Positions 1 to 4,949 of a stretch of DNA of 6,922 bases are shown piece by piece. Source of the DNA: Mucilaginibacter sp. (GTDB lineage Bacteria; Bacteroidota; Bacteroidia; Sphingobacteriales; Sphingobacteriaceae); the NCBI GenBank assembly GCA_028288315.1, contig JAQBNY010000161.1:1-6922 (forward strand), read 5' to 3'. The translations under genes were made by a program, and so were the position numbers. How positions within the stretch are numbered: the first letter of the stretch is position 1; each line of letters begins with the position of its first letter. The notes under the pieces were generated by a model that saw only the letters and a list, made by a program, of their open reading frames with translations, was not told where the DNA came from and made no database searches.

Positions 1-101
1 TTGGCAAAAAGGTAATTAAACAAAACGGTACGCACACCGCCCAGGTGCAAACCACCTGTAGGGCTTGGCGCAAAACGGACTCTTACTTTTTTATCTGACA
101 T
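1..101 (-). CDS. gltX: Glutamyl-tRNA synthetase, N-terminal fragment (cut by window edge)
   Basis: This cytoplasmic class I aminoacyl-tRNA synthetase charges tRNA-Glu with glutamate using ATP. Only the first 33 codons are in the window; the rest lies beyond the left edge. The fragment shows the family's first conserved block: VRVRFAPSPTG (residues 6-16) followed by HLGG at 19-22, which is the 'HIGH' ATP-binding signature in its usual GltX form, then VRTVLFNYLFA. The ATG at 99-101 is chosen because it lies five residues before the conserved VRVRF block, where the family normally begins. The gene is divergent from the histidine kinase at 218. A promoter-like site sits only about 8 bases before the start codon. 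Family assignment is confident because this block is highly diagnostic; GlnRS-like proteins share the fold but not this exact block. Confidence 0.95.
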   Translation of the reverse strand, partial: MSDKKVRVRFAPSPTGGLHLGGVRTVLFNYLFA

Positions 102-108
102 TGCAGCG

Positions 109-139
109 CAAAGATAGGCTTTACTAAATTATTGAGAAA
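109..139 (-). promoter_or_regulatory. Candidate gltX promoter (Bacteroidota -33/-7 type)
   Basis: On the minus strand TATCTTTG (116 down to 109) fits the Bacteroidota -7 consensus TAnnTTTG exactly. TTTC (139 down to 136) lies 19 bases upstream, one mismatch from the -33 element TTTG. The predicted transcription start would fall within a few bases of the gltX ATG at 101, giving a leaderless or nearly leaderless mRNA. The motif match is seen directly; its activity is inferred. Confidence 0.5.
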
Positions 140-217
140 GCCAGAAAGTGTTTTGGTTATGTAATGTTTGTGACTCCCCAATAACCTAAAAAAAATTCCG
201 TTATTTGAACATCTGTT

Positions 218-1438
218 ATGAATCCGTATCAACAAAAAAAACGCTGGAAATATTCACTGCTCACCTTTGCCGTAGTTATTGCAAGCGGATCGTTATTTTA
301 CACCAGTTACCTGGTTAAGAATATTGCCAAATCAGAGCGTACCCGGGCGCAGGTATGGGCCCTAAGCATGAAGCAGATCACTACATCAGACGATAACGAC
401 TTTTTAGATTACGTATTGGCTGTACGCGACAGTTCTGTAGTGCCTGCAATTGTTATTGATGCGAAAGGAGATTTTAAGTTTACCCGCGGCCTTGATTCCA
501 CAAAAACCTATATTAAGCTTGATGATAAAGAACTAAAGCTTAAACAACAAACCTACGATCCGGAGTATTTTAAAAGTGAGCTGGCTTACATGAAAAAGCA
601 GCATGAGCCAATAAGGTTAACTATATTAAATGAACCCTGGCTGGTGTATTATAAAGACTCTGATCTGTTAACGCAGCTTAAATATTTCCCTTATATACAA
701 CTATCGGTAATTGCTATATTCCTGATGGTGGCTTACACGGCGTTCAGCTCATCCCGAAAATCAGAACAGAACCAGGTATGGGTAGGTTTGGCAAAAGAGA
801 CCGCGCATCAATTGGGTACGCCTATATCATCATTAATGGCATGGATAGAATTAATTAAAGATAAATTTAATGCCGATGATGACCCATTGATGGCAGAAAT
901 GGAAAACGATGTAAAGCGCCTTGAAATAGTTGCCGACCGTTTTTCAAAAATAGGCTCCAAACCAAAATTAGAAGAGCACCCGGTATATGATGTGGTAAAA
1001 GATTTTGTAGATTATTTTAAAGTTAGGGTAAGTAACAAAATTAGCTTTGAGCTAACAGGCAGCACAGAATGGGTGGCAGGGCTAAATATACCTTTGTTTG
1101 ATTGGGTATTGGAGAACCTTCTTAAAAATGCAGTAAATGCAATTGAAGGCACAGGTAGTATTAAAATAGAAATAAGTGGAAACCGCCTCAAAAAACAAGT
1201 TTTTATTGATGTTACTGATACCGGCAAGGGTATTCCCCGGTCAAAATTTGATACTGTTTTCCAACCTGGGTACACCACACGTAAGCGTGGGTGGGGTTTG
1301 GGGCTGTCCTTAACCAAAAGAATGATACAGAACTATCATAGCGGGCAAATATTTGTACGCGAATCCGAGCTGGGTAAAGGAACCACTTTTAGAATAGTAT
1401 TAAAAAGCTTAAACAATGATAAACAGACCAAAGACTAA
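218..1438 (+). CDS. Membrane sensor histidine kinase
   Basis: This is a two-component sensor that autophosphorylates on histidine in response to an unknown signal. Of 406 residues, a short basic N-terminus precedes TM1 (about 13-33). An extracytoplasmic region of roughly 120 residues follows, then TM2 (about 155-176). There is no evident HAMP or PAS domain, so TM2 runs almost directly into the dimerisation/phosphoacceptor helix. The H box is KETAHQLGTP with H197 as acceptor. The HATPase_c domain has the N box (N300, N304), G1 (DTGKG, 334-338), F box (F344-F348) and G2 (GWGLGL, 358-363). No response regulator is adjacent, so the partner is unknown. The residue after the acceptor is Gln198 rather than the common Glu/Asp. 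The ATG at 218 has no Shine-Dalgarno sequence. The 3' end overlaps the DinB gene by 23 bases, so the two are probably co-translated. Confidence 0.93.
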   Translation: MNPYQQKKRWKYSLLTFAVVIASGSLFYTSYLVKNIAKSERTRAQVWALSMKQITTSDDNDFLDYVLAVRDSSVVPAIVIDAKGDFKFTRGLDSTKTYIKLDDKELKLKQQTYDPEYFKSELAYMKKQHEPIRLTILNEPWLVYYKDSDLLTQLKYFPYIQLSVIAIFLMVAYTAFSSSRKSEQNQVWVGLAKETAHQLGTPISSLMAWIELIKDKFNADDDPLMAEMENDVKRLEIVADRFSKIGSKPKLEEHPVYDVVKDFVDYFKVRVSNKISFELTGSTEWVAGLNIPLFDWVLENLLKNAVNAIEGTGSIKIEISGNRLKKQVFIDVTDTGKGIPRSKFDTVFQPGYTTRKRGWGLGLSLTKRMIQNYHSGQIFVRESELGKGTTFRIVLKSLNNDKQTKD

Positions 1439-1928
1439 CGAATATTCGGCCTATGCCGAAGCATATGTATCAAAAGTACCACAAGGTGCCGATGTTATGG
1501 AGCTATTAGAAGAGCTGCAAACATCAACTTATAACCTTTTTAGTAACATGACGGAGCAGAAAGCCGCACATAGCTATGCGGAAGGAAAATGGACCATTAA
1601 GCAAGTGCTGGGCCATATGATAGATACCGAAAGGGTATTTGCTTTTCGTGCGTTATGCTTTTCACGGGAGAACGCCACTTTGCCGGGCTTTGATCAGGAC
1701 ATTTATGTAAATAATACTGATTTTAACTCCCGAACCATACAAAGCCTTGCTGCCGAATTTAGGGCCACCCGCGAATCAAATCTGTATCTTTTTGGTTCAT
1801 TTAATGAAGACCAGTTAAACAGAACCGGCATAGCTAACAACAACCCTGTATCGGTTAAAGCGCTTGTTTACATGACCGCCGGGCATGAGCTGCATCACAT
1901 CAAAATTCTAAAAGAAAAATATTTGTAA
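1416..1928 (+). CDS. DinB-superfamily (YfiT-like) putative metal-dependent protein
   Basis: The 170-residue product fits the DinB four-helix-bundle fold, whose members bind a metal ion through three histidines and include thiol-dependent transferases and proteins of unknown role. Visible hallmarks are GKWTIKQVLGHMIDTER (57-73) with H67, and the C-terminal AGHELHHIKILKEKYL with H157, H160 and H161; H67, H157 and H161 are the likely metal triad. The length is typical of the family. The start at 1416 is preferred because the preceding RP...EY segment resembles the usual N-terminus and because it lies inside the kinase 3' end, which suggests translational coupling. The substrate cannot be told from sequence. 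A link with bacillithiol-type thiol chemistry is possible from the family but is not shown here. The stop codon abuts the hairpin at 1929. Confidence 0.88.
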   Translation: MINRPKTNEYSAYAEAYVSKVPQGADVMELLEELQTSTYNLFSNMTEQKAAHSYAEGKWTIKQVLGHMIDTERVFAFRALCFSRENATLPGFDQDIYVNNTDFNSRTIQSLAAEFRATRESNLYLFGSFNEDQLNRTGIANNNPVSVKALVYMTAGHELHHIKILKEKYL

Positions 1929-1969
1929 TACAAGAAGCGGTTCTGATATAATCAGAACCGCTTCTTGTA
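1929..1969. terminator. Perfect inverted repeat, probable bidirectional terminator
   Basis: Two perfectly complementary 19-base arms (1929-1947 and 1951-1969) enclose a 3-base loop, ATA. The repeat begins directly after the DinB stop codon and lies between convergent genes, the expected place for a shared terminator. No clear U-tract follows on the plus strand; on the minus strand the sequence beyond the stem is T-rich but broken. A second small hairpin (7-bp arms 1978-1984 and 1989-1995, loop TTTT) lies between it and the DUF6249-like stop codon. Confidence 0.65.
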
Positions 1970-2002
1970 AGGCGATGTAAGCATTTTTATGCTTAAAATA
2001 CT

Positions 2003-2371
2003 TTATTCGGTTTTATTATTATCGTTGTAAAGTTCTTTTTTTTCTATACGATAGGAAAGCACTAACCCCAAGCCGCCAAATATGGCTATCAATCCAAAAT
2101 AAATAGCCTCATTCTCATTGTGATTGCTTGTAAAAACGGTATTGTCAAGCAAGTAAGCTAAAAACAAACCTAGGCCTGCGCCTATAAGTAATAAACCCCA
2201 TTTTAAGTTTTGATAAGGAGCGGGCTGCGCTTTATAACTCCTTGGGTCCATGCCGCGTTCTACCATTGCCATTTTCTCTCTCTTGTGCAGATAAAATATT
2301 CCAAAGATCATTGCAAATAAGCCTAATGAAATGATGATCCCCGCCATAATACCTAAATTTCCAGTATCCAT
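2003..2371 (-). CDS. Small membrane protein, DUF6249-like
   Basis: The 122-residue inner-membrane protein has about three spans (7-28, 57-77 and 88-107), a charged cytoplasmic-type segment HKREKMAMVERGMDP (29-43), and an acidic/asparagine-rich C-terminus. The 'KMAMVERGMDP' block is what I associate with DUF6249, a Bacteroidota family of unknown function; this rests on memory of the motif, not a search. It is divergent from the sigma/anti-sigma pair across a 245-base region, which suggests a role in the same regulatory circuit, but that is inference. The ATG at 2369-2371 starts just before TM1. No Shine-Dalgarno sequence or canonical TTTG/TAnnTTTG promoter was found upstream. It converges on the DinB gene and probably shares the hairpin at 1929-1969 as terminator. 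Confidence 0.8.
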   Translation of the reverse strand: MDTGNLGIMAGIIISLGLFAMIFGIFYLHKREKMAMVERGMDPRSYKAQPAPYQNLKWGLLLIGAGLGLFLAYLLDNTVFTSNHNENEAIYFGLIAIFGGLGLVLSYRIEKKELYNDNNKTE

Positions 2372-2616
2372 AATATTAAGTTTTAAAGTAGTTTATTTTT
2401 TTCTTAAACACCATAACGGTGTATTTGTATGTTATGACCACACGTTTTTTAATGAGGTTACACCGTAAGGAAGAAATATTTTAGAACTTAGAAGTACGAT
2501 CTTAGATTGAGGGATGACATATATAAACTCACACATACATTATAAATCGTAATTCTAAAATCGTAAATTCACTTGTAACCTAATATGCCGCCATGTAGTC
2601 ATAGGGGTTGTATAAT
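2372..2616. other. Divergent intergenic region between DUF6249-like and sigma factor genes
   Basis: This 245-base AT-rich region should carry the promoters of both divergent genes, but no TTTG/TAnnTTTG pair fits on either strand, so one or both may use a different sigma factor, perhaps the ECF factor itself. It contains the 8-base inverted pair ACGGTGTA (2416-2423) and TACACCGT (2459-2466), a small hairpin ACACC/GGTGT (2408-2412 and 2418-2422), and the larger imperfect repeat at 2491-2570. No small gene was found. Confidence 0.5.
2491..2570. repeat. Imperfect inverted repeat upstream of the sigma factor gene
   Basis: The segment 2491-2508 (containing TACGATCTTAGATT) pairs imperfectly with 2551-2570 (AATTCTAAAATCGTAAATTC), with roughly 14 base pairs over about 18 positions and a loop of some 42 bases. 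The right side also carries two near-copies of a direct repeat, AAATCGTAATTC at 2544-2555 and AAATCGTAAATTC at 2558-2570. It could be a copy of a dispersed intergenic repeat, an operator region for the divergent genes, or a leader structure; the sequence alone does not decide. Confidence 0.45.
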
Positions 2617-3198
2617 ATGCAAAGCAAGCTTTCAGATATAGAGTTAATTGAGCAAACCCTTGGCGGTAACCAATCGGCCTATGCAGATTTGATTAAACGG
2701 CACCAGCGTTTTGTTTTTACACTGGCTATGCGTTTTGCGAAGGGTAGGGAAGATGCTGAAGAAATTGCGCAGGATTGTTTTATAAAAGCATACCGGTCTC
2801 TGGCATCTTTTCAGCGGCAATCAAAATTCAGTACCTGGTTGTATAGCATTGTATATACTACCGCCATGACCTTTTTACGTAAAAAGCGGGTAGATACCTC
2901 GTCTATTGATGATGAGGATACATTTATACAAATTGAAAATAAACCAAGTAGTTATGATGAAAATAACGTTGAGAATAAATCACGGTCATATTATTTGAAC
3001 CAGGCTATTGGCCAGTTATTGCCTGATGATGCTACTATTATAACCATGTTTTATAAAGGCGAGCAATCACTTGAAGAGATTGCACAGGTTTTGGGCATTG
3101 AGGCCAACACCGTTAAGGTAAAACTATTCAGGGCGCGCCAGCGTTTGAAAGAAAAGCTGGAGCGTAATTTAAAACACGAAGTTAAAGAACTGATATGA
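2617..3198 (+). CDS. ECF-type RNA polymerase sigma factor
   Basis: This sigma-70 family group 4 factor would direct RNA polymerase to a dedicated promoter set. Of 193 residues, region 2 spans roughly 23-91 and includes the core-binding helix DAEEIAQDCFIKAYRSL (46-62) and the -10-recognising FSTWLYSIVYTTAMTFLRKKR (71-91). An acidic linker (95-125) follows. Region 4 (about 126-185) contains the helix-turn-helix SLEEIAQVLGIEANTVKVKLFRARQRLKEKL. The length is normal for the class. I chose the ATG at 2617. An in-frame TTG at 2608 would add three residues, but TAG at 2602 blocks anything longer, and AGGGG (2603-2607) lies 9 bases before this ATG as a possible ribosome-binding site. The stop overlaps the next gene's start (ATGA, 3195-3198), the classic sigma/anti-sigma arrangement. 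The target regulon is unknown. Confidence 0.95.
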   Translation: MQSKLSDIELIEQTLGGNQSAYADLIKRHQRFVFTLAMRFAKGREDAEEIAQDCFIKAYRSLASFQRQSKFSTWLYSIVYTTAMTFLRKKRVDTSSIDDEDTFIQIENKPSSYDENNVENKSRSYYLNQAIGQLLPDDATIITMFYKGEQSLEEIAQVLGIEANTVKVKLFRARQRLKEKLERNLKHEVKELI

Positions 3199-3692
3199 AC
3201 AGTATAGAAGAAAAGCTTTGGAACTACATTGATGGCTCCTGCACTGCCGAAGAGCAGCAAGCAATAGCTATTCTTATAGCAAAAGATGAAGTTTACATGC
3301 GTAAATATCATGAACTGTTAAAGCTTAATGAAGAATTTACAAGCATGGAGCTTGATGAACCATCAATGGCCTTTACTTACAATGTAATGGAAACCATACG
3401 TACCCAGCATGCACAACAGCCGCTTAAAGCTGCCATAAACAAACATATTATATTAGGCATAACTATATTTTTTATAGTTACCATAACCTCTTTGGTAATG
3501 TTTGTCTTAAGCAGCGTTAACTGGCACACTGCAGATACCAGCATAACAATACCCGACCAATTGAACATTAACCATGTAACAAATTTTTTTACAGGCCCGG
3601 TTATTAAAGGGTTTTTGTTTTTTGATGTTGTAATGGGATTGTTTTTATTAGACACCTATTTGCGCCGCAAATCTGTCTTAAAACATGAATAA
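3195..3692 (+). CDS. Putative membrane anti-sigma factor
   Basis: The 165-residue product has a soluble N-terminal helical part (1-80), TM1 (about 84-107), a short periplasmic loop of about 30 residues, TM2 (about 138-156) and a basic end. The N-terminus (EEKLWNYIDGSCTAEEQQAI, followed by a helix ending in KYHELLKLNEEF) resembles the sigma-binding region found at the start of many Bacteroidota anti-sigma factors ('...YidG.ls.eE...'). The HxxxCxxC zinc-binding motif of ZAS-type anti-sigmas is absent. Assignment rests on this resemblance, the membrane topology and the ATGA overlap with the sigma gene. It lacks the FecR-type periplasmic domain, so it is not a FecR sensor. How it would release the sigma factor is unknown, as the periplasmic part is very small. 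Confidence 0.72.
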   Translation: MNSIEEKLWNYIDGSCTAEEQQAIAILIAKDEVYMRKYHELLKLNEEFTSMELDEPSMAFTYNVMETIRTQHAQQPLKAAINKHIILGITIFFIVTITSLVMFVLSSVNWHTADTSITIPDQLNINHVTNFFTGPVIKGFLFFDVVMGLFLLDTYLRRKSVLKHE

Positions 3693-3718
3693 GTGTCGGG
3701 ATTGACGTATGAAATTAA

Positions 3719-3762
3719 TACAATTCATGAAAATGTGTCTGTTTGACACGATGTGAATTATA
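3719..3762 (+). other. Imperfect stem-loop 3' of the sigma/anti-sigma operon
   Basis: The inner stem GTGTC/GACAC (3735-3739 and 3745-3749, loop TGTTT) is nested in an outer stem AATTCA/TGAATT (3722-3727 and 3754-3759), separated by an asymmetric internal loop. It begins 27 bases after the anti-sigma stop. No U-tract follows, so an intrinsic terminator is unlikely. It may be an mRNA 3'-end structure or chance. Confidence 0.3.
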
Positions 3763-3807
3763 AAGCTATATGCCTCGCTGGTTAATTAGAGGGGTATTTA
3801 AAATAAG

Positions 3808-3840
3808 TTTGAACATTTATGTTGTTTGGTATAGTATTTG
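3808..3840 (+). promoter_or_regulatory. Candidate Bacteroidota promoter in the 3693-4021 gap
   Basis: TTTG (3808-3811) is followed after 20 bases by TAGTATTTG (3832-3840), which matches the -33/-7 arrangement TTTG-N19-21-TAnnTTTG except for one extra base inside the -7 element. Predicted transcription would begin near 3845. It is followed about 60 bases later by a strong terminator with no gene between, pointing either to a small RNA or to a terminated leader of the DUF2911 gene. Confidence 0.5.
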
Positions 3841-3844
3841 TACT

Positions 3845-3935
3845 TATTAACACGGACCGGTAAACTTACCGGTTAATTGTGATAAGGTTTAGGTTGAAAG
3901 TCCCCCGGAGCAAGTCTGGGGGGCTTTTATTTTTT
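3845..3935 (+). ncRNA. Candidate small RNA or terminated leader (about 90 nt)
   Basis: No coding capacity is visible. Between the promoter-like site and the terminator lies a first hairpin, ACCGGTA/TACCGGT (3856-3862 and 3867-3873, loop AACT). A purine-rich, apparently unpaired stretch (about 3876-3900) follows, then the terminator hairpin. A hairpin, an unpaired middle and a terminator stem is the usual layout of a trans-acting bacterial small RNA. Alternatively it is the 5' leader of the DUF2911 gene at 4022, ending in a conditional terminator. I do not recognise it as a named RNA family; it does not resemble 6S, tmRNA or a riboswitch I know. The 5' end is estimated from the promoter. Confidence 0.45.
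3902..3935 (+). terminator. Intrinsic terminator
   Basis: CCCCCGGA (3902-3909) pairs with TCTGGGGG (3915-3922) with one G-U pair around the loop GCAAG, followed by GC and then a T-rich run (3925-3935, TTTTATTTTTT). This GC-rich stem with U-tract is a textbook Rho-independent terminator. It would end the candidate small RNA and any read-through from the sigma/anti-sigma operon. From 3936 to 4021 there is only the AT-rich leader of the next gene. TACCTTAG (3998-4005), one mismatch from the -7 consensus but without a good -33 partner, is the only promoter-like site there. Confidence 0.88.
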
Positions 3936-4021
3936 AGGCCAGTTACATCCCCCTCGCTTCATAAATCCATTTCATTAAAAATTCATTTAACAATTATTAC
4001 CTTAGTGGGAAAAAATAATAC

Positions 4022-4873
4022 ATGAAAAAAACTTTTATATACCTGTTTACTATATTAATGGCATGTGGTACTTTAAAAACCTATGCACAAGAACCACGCA
4101 TACCCGAATCCAGTTCAACCCAAACTATTATACAAGATTTTGGCTTGGGTAAGATTACCGTTACCTACTCCCGCCCCAATGTTAAGGGCCGTAAAATATT
4201 TGGCGGCATTAACCCTTATGGCGAAGTTTGGCGTACCGGTGCAAATGCGGCCACTGTAATTACTTTTAATGAGAACGTTATTGTAGAAGGTAACAAAGTT
4301 CCGGCTGGTACATATTCTTTATTCAGCATCCCTGATGAAAAGATGTGGACAATTATCCTCAACAAAACCTCAAAACAATGGGGCGCCTATAGCTATAAAC
4401 AAGCCGATGACCTTTTACGTTTTAAAGTAAAGCCGGTTGAGGTTAAAGAAAAGCGTGAAACATTGACTATGCAATTTGCTAACTCAACCACTAAAACAAC
4501 CGATTTTTATATTGTATGGGACCATACTGCAGTGCCAATACATATACAAACAGATGATGACGCGCAGATAACCGCCAACATTGATAAACTAATGAAGGGT
4601 GACATAAAAAAAAGACCTTATTTTAACGCCATACAATATTATTACGAGAACGATAAGGATTTGAACAAAGCCATGACCTGGGTGTTAGAAGCTGAAAAAT
4701 TAGAACCAAAAGGTCCCTGGTATAAATTGTGGAAAGCGCGCATTCTGCTAAAGACAGGCAAAAAGGCTGAAGCCATTGCAACTGCACAAGAGGGTGTACG
4801 ATTAGCAAAAGAAAGCAATGATGATGAGTATGTTCGCCTTAATGAAGCTGTTATAGGGCAAGCGAAAAATTAA
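4022..4873 (+). CDS. Exported DUF2911 protein with TPR-like C-terminus
   Basis: The 283-residue exported protein has unknown biochemical function. The N-terminus is a signal peptide (basic MKK, hydrophobic 4-15, probable cleavage after AQ at 22-23). LMAC at 12-15 could be read as a lipobox, but the YAQ-E site fits this family better. DUF2911 occupies about 28-170, with its typical blocks VTYSRPNVKGRKIFG (47-61), PYGEVWRTGANAAT (65-78), PAGTYSLFSIP (94-104) and WGAYSY (120-125). The C-terminal part (about 197-281) is helical and holds roughly two TPR-like units (PYFNAIQYYYEN..., KGPWYKLWKARILLKTGKKAEAI), suggesting a protein-binding surface. DUF2911 with a helical tail is common in Bacteroidota. 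The gene stands alone between its own leader region and a strong terminator. The ATG at 4022 is favoured because it supplies the complete signal peptide. Confidence 0.92.
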   Translation: MKKTFIYLFTILMACGTLKTYAQEPRIPESSSTQTIIQDFGLGKITVTYSRPNVKGRKIFGGINPYGEVWRTGANAATVITFNENVIVEGNKVPAGTYSLFSIPDEKMWTIILNKTSKQWGAYSYKQADDLLRFKVKPVEVKEKRETLTMQFANSTTKTTDFYIVWDHTAVPIHIQTDDDAQITANIDKLMKGDIKKRPYFNAIQYYYENDKDLNKAMTWVLEAEKLEPKGPWYKLWKARILLKTGKKAEAIATAQEGVRLAKESNDDEYVRLNEAVIGQAKN

Positions 4874-4898
4874 GAAAGCATTTAAAAATATACATTAT

Positions 4899-4933
4899 GA
4901 AGAGACGCAATATATTGCGTCTCTTTTTTGTTT
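4899..4933. terminator. Intrinsic terminator after the DUF2911 gene
   Basis: AGAGACGCAA (4901-4910) and TTGCGTCTCT (4915-4924) form a perfect 10-bp stem with the loop TATA; the 24 bases are a complete palindrome. A T-run (4924-4929, then 4931-4933) follows on the plus strand, so it terminates the DUF2911 transcript. It lies 17 bases past the stop of the convergent symporter gene and may serve that operon too, though without a good U-tract on the minus strand. Confidence 0.9.
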
Positions 4934-4949
4934 AAAGCATCTGAAATAC

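Noticed and set aside
1012..1317. Open frame of 101 codons on the minus strand inside the histidine kinase gene
   Set aside because: It lies antisense to the conserved ATPase domain, has no recognisable family features, and is explained by the codon pattern of the real gene.
2608..2616. TTG start giving a three-residue longer sigma factor
   Set aside because: The ATG at 2617 is a better start codon, and the AGGGG before it is well spaced for 2617 but abuts the TTG.
3051..3655. Minus-strand open frames opposite the sigma and anti-sigma genes
   Set aside because: Both are antisense shadows of well-supported coupled genes and resemble no family.
3709..3756. 15-codon frame (MKLIQFMKMCLFDTM) after the anti-sigma gene
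   Set aside because: Too short, no ribosome-binding site, and it overlaps the stem-loop; a leader peptide cannot be supported without more evidence.
4055..4066. Lipobox LMAC in the DUF2911 protein signal sequence
   Set aside because: A Met at -2 is uncommon and a standard signal peptidase I site (AQ-E) follows; lipoprotein status is possible but not favoured.
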